Positions 1-7,110 of a stretch of 13,735 bases of DNA are shown piece after piece (position 1 is the first letter of the stretch; each line of letters opens with the position of its first letter). The stretch is taken from assembly GCA_964528095.1 (NCBI GenBank), contig CAZGSG010000146.1, forward strand, positions 1 through 13,735, in the 5' to 3' direction. A program made the position numbers and the translations under genes. The stretch is from CAZGSG01 sp964528095. Its GTDB lineage: Bacteria; Bacteroidota; Bacteroidia; Chitinophagales; Chitinophagaceae. Under the pieces are notes generated by a model. It searched no databases. It saw only the letters and a list, made by a program, of their open reading frames with translations, and was not told where the DNA came from.

Positions 1-2465
1 CGGGCCCTATCCAGGTACGCGGAATATTTCAGTGTAACCAATGCCTGCAGCGGTGTATTGGTGCGTATACGTCGGGCATTACATACAACACGTTGCGCGC
101 CATCAAAGGCAATCATTGAAGGATAAGGCGCTGATCTTTTCCAATATGTATAGATAGCGCGCCGGTATTGATCTTTGCCTTTACTATTGAGCCATTTCGC
201 GCCATTATACGGAGAAAGCCAAATACCCTCCGGTTGCCAGGGCATAACGCCGGGTCCATACATTTTTCCACTCATTATCCCGCTGATACATAGATCCTGG
301 TCGCGTAACTGCTCAGCGCTCAATCTTACCCGCGGCCCGCGAGCATAGTATTTATTGTAAATATCTTTTTCCTTGAGTTCATCGCTTACACGTGAATCCT
401 GGCGATAGGTAGCACTCATCACTAATTCCCTGATCAGTTTCTTCATACTCCATTTATAATCGTTCATAAACTTATACGACAAATGATCCAGTAGTTCCTT
501 ATGTGTAGGGTTGATGCCCTGTGTGCCCATATCTTCAAGTGTTTCCACAATACCGGTCCCGAATAGTTGTTCCCAGATACGGTTAACCATTGTTCGGGAC
601 ACCAAAGGATTCCGTTTATCTGTCAACCACATAGCCAATCCCATCCTGTTATTGGGAGCATTCGCCGGCATAGCAAAACTCAATGATGCCGGCACAGCCG
701 GTTTCACTTCCTTGCCAAGCGTGGTCCTGTTACCTCTTTCAAAAACATAGCTCTTTCGCCACATTGCCTCCGGGTTCTCTACCATTACAGGTGTTGATGG
801 AACCCTGGCAGTTAAAAGATCCCAGAATGTTTTTTTATTGGCTTCATATCCTTCGAGTCCCTTACCTGGAAATTGCTGTGTAAAGGCAAACCAATCGAAG
901 ATGATTGCAAATGCCGCCGTGTCTTTCCCCATAGAGGGATTTTCATAGGTAAGATAAATATCATGCACACCGGTTTGAGGAGGAAAATCAACTGATCCGA
1001 TTTTCCATCCTTTTTCGGGTGTAATATTCATGGAGGCAAAAACTTCTCCATCCGGTTTATCCAAATGCAATTTCAATACGCCAGATGGCCTGAGAGAATT
1101 AAAATTCAAGATCAGCTGATCCGCATGCTGCATATCCACTTTTTTCAATCTCGCTATAGAATGATTGCGTATCATCAATGCGTAATTATTATTTCCTATC
1201 ACCGCTTTATGCAGGCTATCGGCCGTGGTAGAATTGATAGAGGGCTGTAAAGTGCGTAAAAAAAGTTTATATTTTTTCGCCTGTTCAGCAGACGAATGTT
1301 CTTTTACCCAATTCATTACTGACTGAAAATGCTGCATTAATGAATCATTGAACTGACGAAGCAGTGGATATTCAGCAGGCACATCTTCATCACGGGTATT
1401 ATTGAAAAAGGCCAGGAATTTATAATATTCATCATGCCTGAACGGATCATACGGATGACTATGACATTGCACGCAGGCAAATGTGGTGCTCATCAATGCT
1501 TCCCAGGTGGTACTTACCCTGTCCATGACCGCTGCTGTTCTGAATTCTTCATTGTCTGTTCCTCCCTCATCATTGGTCATGGTATTACGGCTGAAGGCGG
1601 TAGCGATATATTGCGCGTCAGTTGGATCAGGCAAAAGGTCGCCTGCAATTTGTTCTGCCAGGAACTCATTATAAGGTTTATCAGCATTGTACGCTTTGAT
1701 AACCCAATCCCTGTATTCCCATATATTGCGATTTCCATCTGATTCATATCCTTTTGTATCGGCATACCGTGCGAGGTCGAGCCACATGGAAGCCCATCGT
1801 TCACCAAAACGCGGAGAAGCGATCAGGCTATCAACTAATGTCTCATATTCTTTACCGGAGTTTCCTTTTAGAAAACGGTCTGCCATTGCCGCGGAAGGAT
1901 AAACACCAGTGAGATCCAAACTGACCCTGCGCAATAAGGTAGCTTTATCTGCCTGGCCCGATGGCCGCAAGTGCTCCTGTTCCAGCTTTTCGTAAATGAA
2001 TTTATCTACATCATTGCTGGCCCATTTATTATCAATATCAGGTACCGGTATTTGTTTTACGGGCAGATAGGCCCAGTGATCACCCCATTTTGCACCCTGC
2101 CTGATCCAGTCGCTCAGTATCCCGATTTCTTTTTTACTTAATGCCTCATGTTTGTGAGGCATTCTTTCTTCGGGATCAGTCAGTGTAAGCCTCCGGATCA
2201 TTTCACTACCATCCGGGTCTCCAGGAATGATTGCGGGCTTGCCTGATTCTGTATTAGCTAATGCCTCTTCACGAAATAACACGCTAAAACCTCCTTTCGC
2301 CTTTACCCCGCCATGACAGGAAATACATTTCTTATTGAGTATGGGCTTGACCTCTGTGCTGAAATCTATTTTCCTGGAATGAGAACCCATTAAAATAAAT
2401 GCCGTTACGCCTACGACTAGCAGGCCCGTCACTATTAAGATTTTTTTTCTGGCAAACAAACTCAT
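1..2465 (-). CDS. PSCyt1/DUF1549/CBM6/DUF1553 cytochrome-type protein (C-terminus off the window)
   Basis: The minus frame is open from the ATG at 2465 to the left edge (about 821 codons); the C-terminus is missing. Residues 8-26 form a hydrophobic N-terminal helix, a signal peptide or anchor, so the protein is probably exported. A CxxCH haem-binding motif (C47, C50, H51) lies in a PSCyt1-like domain at about 35-95. A DUF1549/PSCyt2-like domain follows at about 120-340, with a second CxxCH (C331-H335). Residues about 440-528 resemble the second half of a CBM6 carbohydrate-binding module (GWKIG at 486-490, TGVHDIYL near 499-506, DW at 524-525). A DUF1553/PSD1 domain runs from about 545 on, with RTNTPLQALVTL near the edge. 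The family is abundant in Planctomycetes and also occurs in Bacteroidota, often beside DUF1501 genes. Its reaction is unknown; oxidative work on polysaccharides is an inference. Family call firm, function not. Confidence 0.9.
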   Translation of the reverse strand, partial: MSLFARKKILIVTGLLVVGVTAFILMGSHSRKIDFSTEVKPILNKKCISCHGGVKAKGGFSVLFREEALANTESGKPAIIPGDPDGSEMIRRLTLTDPEERMPHKHEALSKKEIGILSDWIRQGAKWGDHWAYLPVKQIPVPDIDNKWASNDVDKFIYEKLEQEHLRPSGQADKATLLRRVSLDLTGVYPSAAMADRFLKGNSGKEYETLVDSLIASPRFGERWASMWLDLARYADTKGYESDGNRNIWEYRDWVIKAYNADKPYNEFLAEQIAGDLLPDPTDAQYIATAFSRNTMTNDEGGTDNEEFRTAAVMDRVSTTWEALMSTTFACVQCHSHPYDPFRHDEYYKFLAFFNNTRDEDVPAEYPLLRQFNDSLMQHFQSVMNWVKEHSSAEQAKKYKLFLRTLQPSINSTTADSLHKAVIGNNNYALMIRNHSIARLKKVDMQHADQLILNFNSLRPSGVLKLHLDKPDGEVFASMNITPEKGWKIGSVDFPPQTGVHDIYLTYENPSMGKDTAAFAIIFDWFAFTQQFPGKGLEGYEANKKTFWDLLTARVPSTPVMVENPEAMWRKSYVFERGNRTTLGKEVKPAVPASLSFAMPANAPNNRMGLAMWLTDKRNPLVSRTMVNRIWEQLFGTGIVETLEDMGTQGINPTHKELLDHLSYKFMNDYKWSMKKLIRELVMSATYRQDSRVSDELKEKDIYNKYYARGPRVRLSAEQLRDQDLCISGIMSGKMYGPGVMPWQPEGIWLSPYNGAKWLNSKGKDQYRRAIYTYWKRSAPYPSMIAFDGAQRVVCNARRIRTNTPLQALVTLKYSAYLDRA

Positions 2466-2497
2466 GGAGTGTATCCTATTAACTCTCAAGAATGGGG

Positions 2498-2514
2498 TTG
2501 AAACTTCGTTTCAA
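2498..2514. repeat. Small perfect inverted repeat upstream of the PSCyt gene
   Basis: TTGAAAC and GTTTCAA are separated by three bases, giving a perfect 7-bp stem. It lies 33-49 bases before the ATG of the PSCyt/DUF1553 gene, so it falls in the promoter or leader. It could be an operator or a leader hairpin. No T-run follows on either strand, so it is not an intrinsic terminator. No clean TAnnTTTG motif was found for this gene; TAAATTGA next to the repeat is the closest. Confidence 0.4.
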
Positions 2515-2666
2515 TTTACAAAACAATCCGGTCAGTACAGAATTTAGAATCAGGACAATCGTTTGATAAAAAAATATTACCTCACCCTGAACAATAATTA
2601 CCCTTACCGGGTTTGTAAAGGAATGCCCACTATTAATGTCTGTTGAAAAGAGCAGAAATTCTAAGT

Positions 2667-2721
2667 AGTTCTCCACGTGGTACGGAGGTATTTTTTAATT
2701 TTTACTTTTGAATTTTGAATT
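2667..2721 (+). repeat. AT-rich intergenic repeat, copy A (right half only)
   Basis: This copy shares AGTTC, TACGGAGG and a 25-base block (2697-2721) that is identical to 3804-3828. The block includes TACTTTTGAATTTTGAATT. Spacing from AGTT to the AT-rich block is 30 bases here, 31 in copy B and 29 in copy C, so the similarity is more than base composition. I found no convincing left inverted arm, so this looks like a partial or diverged copy. It sits 27 bases beyond the stop codon of the unknown gene (2749-3639). CCACGTGG (2673-2680) is an 8-base palindrome within it. Confidence 0.65.
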
Positions 2722-2748
2722 AATAACTGTACCCCGTTTCTAATCACC

Positions 2749-3639
2749 TCACACCTGCTCCCTGGCCTGTTTTAGTTTTGCCTCTACCAATAATGCATGC
2801 AATACTTCCGTAGAAAAACCATGCAGTAACAAACGAAAAGCTGCTCCCGTTGTAGGCAAGGGGATCATAGGGTGTTTATTATTCAAAGCAGTAAGCTTTT
2901 CCGGGCAATCCATGATGGTAGCCGCGTAGATACCAATCACTTCATCCAGCTGTAACGAATTGGATGCCCGCCAGAAATCATTATCCGTCAGGAAAAACTG
3001 GTATACCGGGGTGAATATTTCGATAGCGGTAGCAAGATCAAGAAAATTGGTCCATTTGTCCCTGAATTCTTCAAAGGGGATGGGCGTAGTAGAGATGGCA
3101 TTAAAGTTAGGATGCGGGATCTTTTCAATGGCCGATCTTTTTTCTTCTATCGCCTTATTGAGATTGATGATAAAATTATACAGGTTAAGATCGTGCTCCA
3201 GGAAAATATTCTTTTTAACTTCCCGTACAGCTATTGGCTTCAATGGATTCATCGGTATATCATCCGCACCTTTCACATTATCCTTTAAGAACCGCAATAC
3301 TTCAGACCCCAGGTAGAAATGACGAAGGATCAGGAAATTCGCTTCCGGTGTTATAAAATACTTCATCCCGAAATAAAGACAGCGATGAAGCATTTTGGGC
3401 GCATTGATCAGGTTTGGGATAAATATCTTAAAGAGCTGCATCAGCATGATGAACAGTCTTGCGAATACTTTTACGATCGGATAAAGGAACTGTCTTGTCT
3501 TGCGACTTGAGTCGTAAAGAAAAGCAGCTTTCGCATCCTGGTTGAAGGGAACGCTTCTATCTATGAATAACGCATGCCAGTGACTGGGATCACGGCTATC
3601 ATTTTTCATTTCATCAAAGTAGGAACGAGTGTGCAACAT
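2749..3639 (-). CDS. Uncharacterised protein, third gene of the ketosynthase locus
   Basis: This is a complete 296-residue frame from ATG (3639) to TGA. I do not recognise the family. It is rich in predicted helix. A strongly hydrophobic and basic stretch at about residues 51-78 could be a membrane or lipid-contact segment, and no signal peptide is evident at the N-terminus. Acidic and histidine residues occur in helix-like stretches (H107 with E113; E148-H149-D150), a pattern that could bind metal, but I cannot show it. The C-terminus (about 265-296) is an amphipathic, lysine-rich helix. The gene follows the ketosynthase on the same strand after 188 bases, almost all of which is a repeat element ending 5 bases before this ATG. 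It may once have been tightly coupled to the ketosynthase. A second ATG at residue 11 is an alternative start. A role in modifying or transporting the locus's lipid product is a guess. Confidence 0.75.
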   Translation of the reverse strand: MLHTRSYFDEMKNDSRDPSHWHALFIDRSVPFNQDAKAAFLYDSSRKTRQFLYPIVKVFARLFIMLMQLFKIFIPNLINAPKMLHRCLYFGMKYFITPEANFLILRHFYLGSEVLRFLKDNVKGADDIPMNPLKPIAVREVKKNIFLEHDLNLYNFIINLNKAIEEKRSAIEKIPHPNFNAISTTPIPFEEFRDKWTNFLDLATAIEIFTPVYQFFLTDNDFWRASNSLQLDEVIGIYAATIMDCPEKLTALNNKHPMIPLPTTGAAFRLLLHGFSTEVLHALLVEAKLKQAREQV

Positions 3640-3644
3640 GGGGT

Positions 3645-3829
3645 AAATTCAAAAGTCAAAATTAAAAATTAAAAAACAATCTCCTTTTGGTGATCTTGCT
3701 TTCAAGGATTGGTTAGTTCGGCTTTTCATTTAATGGGGCAATTCAGAAGTAAAAAGTACAACTCAAAACAGAAGTTCGTCAGGAGATACGGAGGCTATTT
3801 TTGAATTTTTACTTTTGAATTTTGAATTT
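3645..3829. repeat. 185-bp palindromic intergenic element with 40-bp imperfect terminal inverted repeats (copy B)
   Basis: The left arm (3645-3684) and the reverse complement of the right arm (3790-3829) agree at 34 of 40 positions by hand alignment. The arms begin AAATTCAAAA and end near CTCC. Between them lie about 105 bases without a gene. A TA dinucleotide lies at each extreme (TAAATTC...GAATTTA), which would fit a TA target, though this follows partly from symmetry. The right arm shares a 25-base block with copy A and a 23/25 match with copy C. The element fills the gap between the ketosynthase stop and the next gene's ATG, and its last bases form the ketosynthase TAA. It resembles a MITE or a REP-like palindromic unit. 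No transposase is present here to name its mobiliser. Confidence 0.7.
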
Positions 3830-5696
3830 AAAAATTATCGATTTCTTCCAATTGCATCCGGTACAATCTCGCCACCACTTTTGCTGTTTTTACAATTTTC
3901 CTGGCCATCGCGTCTGTCAGCAGGTCCGATTGAATGGCTTTTTCAAATCTTTCGAAATGATTGTCATTGCTATCACTGCTCTCATGGTATAGAAAAAAAG
4001 ATACCTGGTTGTCCTGCAGTGCCAGTTGTTCTTTTATCGCCCTTCCCCATTTACCTGAAACCCGGTTACCCAGCCCTTCTATAATAAACATGGCCCCAAG
4101 CAGATCAAACGGGTTGGGCTGACTGGCCCTGTGAAACATAAACGCCGATAATGCCTCACTCCCGATATTCTTTTCACCTGTATAAATATCCTCTTCTTTT
4201 CCGCCACAATTGATATAATTTTTTTCCAGTATCTGGTAATCCCTGTGTTCATCGGAGGAATGACGGATAAAAGAAGAACGAACAGGGAAATATTCCATAC
4301 TTACATTGGATGCCGCACGGGCAATCCATTGGGAACCATCGATGACCTGTTGCCGAAGGTTTATCAGCAATCGCCTGTATGCTTCCAAAGAAAGATTACC
4401 GGAGAAGATCTTTTTAACAATGGGCACCTGCTGCAGCGAATTCTCAAATTCAAACCATACCGCGGTCAGTTGCCTCACCAGCCATTCCTGTACTGGTTTA
4501 CCTGTTGTTTTTATCTCGGGGGCTTTGATTGCGGCAATATCTTCTTTGACCAGTGGCTTTTCACCAGTTTTAACTACGGTCAATTGCATAAAGCCGGTCA
4601 TGAAACGCCCACTTTCCGGCACCATGCAAAGGATCTTCTGTCCGTCCTTTAACTGATCGCTGTACAACAACTCCTCCAGCATTACATAGATGGACGCTGA
4701 TCCCACGTTTCCTTTAGTATATAAATTGGTGAACCATTTTTCATCAGCGATCTCCACGCCACCCTGTTGTAGCAAACGAATGATCTGTGGTTTAAAATGA
4801 TGGGATGAATAATGGCAGACCAGCCAGTCAAGCCGGCTGGTATCGATCTTTTTTTCATCAATTAATTCAAAAAAACGCTGTACGCCCAGCTTTACAATAT
4901 TATCAACCAACTGCATGTCCTGCATCAGGTTGACCGCACCCGCATCCGCCGCATCGTTCACATTATCATAATCAAGCCAGGTCTTACCCATCTCACCCGA
5001 TTCATTTTTTAACCCACCGGCATACATGCAAACTTCATACTGGCTGGCATAAGAACGAATATCTATCCAGTCGATTTCCAGCGCGATCCTGCCTGCTGCA
5101 GGTGTAGATTCGAGCAGCAATGCACCGGCCCCATCACTTAACATCCATCGCAGAAAATCGATCTCCACAGGAAGATTGTTTTCCTTTAGCACAGATTGCG
5201 ACAGGAACCGTTGCGATTTGAACATGCGGCTGGCCAATTCACCCGCACAGCAAACCGCATTGTTCATATCACCCGAACGTATCTGCAGAAAAGCATTTTG
5301 AATGGCCATGAGTCCGGCAGCACAAACACTTTGGTGAGAAGCCAGGCCGCATACGCCCAAAGAACTGGCACCATGTACCATACTTGCAAAACCAGGCACG
5401 GGCAGATCTGCCTGCGTGGTGGCGGCACTTAAAAATTCAATATCTCCGGGCTGAAGGGTGGATTTTGCAAGACAATCATCGATTGCGCTGGCAGTCATAC
5501 CAGAAGCCGTATGCGTGGTTTGCTGGTTTGTATCCAGTGCATAATACCGCGAACGGATACCATTTTTTCGAAGGAAGATATTTTTTGTGCGGGAACTCAC
5601 CCCATTGAATTTTCCGAGGTAATCTTCCATTTGCTCATTGGTAACAGCAGCATTCGGGAAAAATTTTCCGGCTGCTGTAATAAACACTTTGCTCAT
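3828..5696 (-). CDS. KAS III-type (StlD/DarB-like) beta-ketosynthase fused to a haem-oxygenase-like domain
   Basis: This is a complete 622-residue protein from the ATG at 5696. Residues 1-375 are a thiolase-fold ketosynthase of the KAS III/DarB-StlD type. The nucleophile is probably C125 (HQSVCAAGLMA), the histidine H295 (VCHYSSHH) and the asparagine N330 (KGNVGSAS), which together give the Cys-His-Asn triad expected of a condensing enzyme. Residues about 400-620 form a second helical domain resembling haem-oxygenase/TenA-fold proteins (FIIEGLGNR at 537-545). E483, H484, E540, H571, D575 and H580 are candidate metal ligands, as in haem-oxygenase-like di-iron oxidases. DarB/StlD enzymes condense acyl chains into cyclohexanediones, the precursors of dialkylresorcinols and stilbenes. 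FabH is usually about 330 residues, so the C-terminal 220 are a fusion. Its ATG comes 3 bases after the hydroxylase stop, so the two are very likely co-transcribed. No DarA/StlC aromatase lies in the window. Substrate unknown. Confidence 0.85.
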   Translation of the reverse strand: MSKVFITAAGKFFPNAAVTNEQMEDYLGKFNGVSSRTKNIFLRKNGIRSRYYALDTNQQTTHTASGMTASAIDDCLAKSTLQPGDIEFLSAATTQADLPVPGFASMVHGASSLGVCGLASHQSVCAAGLMAIQNAFLQIRSGDMNNAVCCAGELASRMFKSQRFLSQSVLKENNLPVEIDFLRWMLSDGAGALLLESTPAAGRIALEIDWIDIRSYASQYEVCMYAGGLKNESGEMGKTWLDYDNVNDAADAGAVNLMQDMQLVDNIVKLGVQRFFELIDEKKIDTSRLDWLVCHYSSHHFKPQIIRLLQQGGVEIADEKWFTNLYTKGNVGSASIYVMLEELLYSDQLKDGQKILCMVPESGRFMTGFMQLTVVKTGEKPLVKEDIAAIKAPEIKTTGKPVQEWLVRQLTAVWFEFENSLQQVPIVKKIFSGNLSLEAYRRLLINLRQQVIDGSQWIARAASNVSMEYFPVRSSFIRHSSDEHRDYQILEKNYINCGGKEEDIYTGEKNIGSEALSAFMFHRASQPNPFDLLGAMFIIEGLGNRVSGKWGRAIKEQLALQDNQVSFFLYHESSDSNDNHFERFEKAIQSDLLTDAMARKIVKTAKVVARLYRMQLEEIDNF

Positions 5697-5699
5697 AGA

Positions 5700-6452
5700 C
5701 TAATTATATTTTGGCTGATCAATCGCATTCGTTTTTTTGATGCCTGTTTTAAAAAACCGGTCAAACCATGGTAGCATAAAACCATAATTTCCTTTCCCTT
5801 TTTTATGATGTAAACTATGCCTGTTTGAAAACTTAAAAAACGCATGAAGGGCGGAACCTGGAAACAGTTCATAATTACAATGCCCAAGCATGTTCAATAG
5901 TATGCTCATAACAGGAAGCGACAAAAGCGCCACCAACTGAAATGGATAAAAAAGCATGGGAAAAACAATTACTGTTCCCAATAAAAACGCTTCTACCCAA
6001 TGAAAACTAAATGTTGAATAAACAGTAGGCTCTTTGGAATGATGATGTACCCAATGTATATTTTTTCTGAACCAGGAAGTATGTAACAGACGGTGTACAA
6101 AATAAAAGTGTATCTCATTCCAGAAGAATAACAAAAGTGCCTGGGGAATACAATACCAATTCGTATCGAAAGACAGACGGAGCCATCCATACTGAATGCC
6201 CTGTTGAATAAATATACCCTGCAAGCTAAAAATAAAAATGGAGCGCATTGAATGGCGGATCTCTTCTTTCACCTGTCCGGGATATAATCCCTGTTTATCC
6301 AGTGAAGCAACCAGCTGTTTTCCTGCCAACTGCTTAAGTATCCATTGACCTGGAACGGCTGTCCCCCAATATAACAGGTTAAAGAAAAGAAATAGTCCAA
6401 GCGGAGCATGGTACCAGTTTTCAAATACCCATTCAAAAAGCTGTCTGAGCAA
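5700..6452 (-). CDS. Membrane fatty acid hydroxylase / sterol desaturase family protein
   Basis: This 250-residue integral membrane protein has the histidine clusters of the fatty acid hydroxylase superfamily: H120-x3-H124, H133-x2-H136-H137 and H212-x2-H215-H216, with H191 between. These ligate a di-iron centre that hydroxylates or desaturates a C-H bond using O2. Hydrophobic segments at about 18-33, 71-87, 100-118 and 153-190 fit the usual hairpin topology. No ATG precedes the conserved region. The frame is open back to an in-frame TAG near 6527 but holds no ATG, so the TTG at 6452 is the best start; the first internal ATG, near residue 69, would remove the first membrane segment. It is the first gene of a minus-strand operon, 3 bases ahead of the ketosynthase, so its substrate is probably that enzyme's acyl precursor or product (inference). 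Substrate and regiochemistry cannot be read from sequence. Confidence 0.88.
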   Translation of the reverse strand: MLRQLFEWVFENWYHAPLGLFLFFNLLYWGTAVPGQWILKQLAGKQLVASLDKQGLYPGQVKEEIRHSMRSIFIFSLQGIFIQQGIQYGWLRLSFDTNWYCIPQALLLFFWNEIHFYFVHRLLHTSWFRKNIHWVHHHSKEPTVYSTFSFHWVEAFLLGTVIVFPMLFYPFQLVALLSLPVMSILLNMLGHCNYELFPGSALHAFFKFSNRHSLHHKKGKGNYGFMLPWFDRFFKTGIKKTNAIDQPKYN

Positions 6453-7110
6453 GTTTCGGTTTTTAAATAAAAGGCTAATACTTTGAGCAGATTGAATATA
6501 ACGATTTATGCCAGCCTTGCCCCTTAAAATAGACTAAAGATTTACTAAAACCCAGCAGGCAGTGCAAACGATACCCTCATTGGGTAAAAGGCGACCTTAA
6601 AAGTTACTAAAAGGCATGGTTAGCTGCACTTATTGAGGCCAGGATCGATCACAGCGGGTCCGGCAATACCTTCATCCGGGTCGAAAATCGGATCGGATAC
6701 TCATGCGGGCCGAAACTATTAGATCAATATTTTTTGTGATATGCTATTGAATAGCTGCTGGCATCGGGTAGCGGCATTGAAGAGATTATTTATAATCTAT
6801 TGTCAGACGATCATACTTGTTTGTATTTTTTTGTCTACCAAAGTAGTCAACTATCGTCACTATCCAGTTTTTACAGGCCATTATAGCGAGATCAAACGAT
6901 TGCTTAAAAAAAGAAATCTTCCGTAGAAACCTTTTTGTCTTTTTATAGTCTTTCATTCTTTAATAAGCCTTTGCTTAAACTACTAGAGATTCTATTTGAC
7001 AATTGTCAAAAAGAAGATTAGGTGCGATCAATGGTTGACAATTGTTCTAATTTACCCGCTGCGATAACCCCGTCCCTTTGAAGCTGTTAGCTTAACCAAT
7101 AAAATTTAAT
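6453..7110. other. 658-bp divergent intergenic region
   Basis: This separates the minus-strand hydroxylase operon from the plus-strand Crp/Fnr gene. The part near 7111 holds two related palindromic sites (listed separately). Just before the Crp/Fnr ATG, TTTG (7077-7080) and TAAAATTT (7100-7107) are spaced by 19 bases, a weak match to a Bacteroidota promoter. At 6611-6739 there is a GC-richer stretch of 42 codons with no start codon, open between two stops on the plus strand, which could be a gene remnant. A 61-codon frame at 6741-6926 has a hydrophobic centre but no supporting start signal. I see no RNA gene, terminator or mobile element here. Confidence 0.6.
6995..7047. promoter_or_regulatory. 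Pair of FNR-box-like palindromic operator candidates
   Basis: TTTGACAATTGTCAAA (6995-7010) is a perfect 16-base palindrome with the layout TTGAC-N4-GTCAA. That is the same spacing as the FNR-type consensus TTGAT-N4-ATCAA. A second site at 7034-7047 repeats TTGACAATTGT exactly, with a degraded right half (GTTCT). The two centres are 39 bases apart, near 109 and 69 bases upstream of the ATG at 7111, which encodes a Crp/Fnr-family regulator. The simplest reading is autoregulation; control of the divergent hydroxylase operon is possible but the sites are more than 500 bases from its start. Binding by this protein is inferred from box shape and position. Confidence 0.6.

Noticed and set aside
2479..2676. 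65-codon minus-strand frame upstream of the PSCyt gene
   Set aside because: It overlaps repeat copy A and the inverted repeat, lacks a recognisable domain, and looks like an accidental frame.
2960..3316. 118-codon plus-strand frame inside the unknown gene
   Set aside because: It is antisense to a complete 296-codon frame that fits the locus, and has no domain or start signal.
4245..4656. Plus-strand frames of 116-135 codons opposite the ketosynthase
   Set aside because: They are shadows of the clearly coding ketosynthase frame, with no recognisable protein features.
6741..6926. 61-codon frame with a hydrophobic centre in the long spacer, a possible small membrane protein
   Set aside because: No promoter or ribosome-binding signal supports the start, composition is like the surrounding AT-rich spacer, and it matches no family I know.
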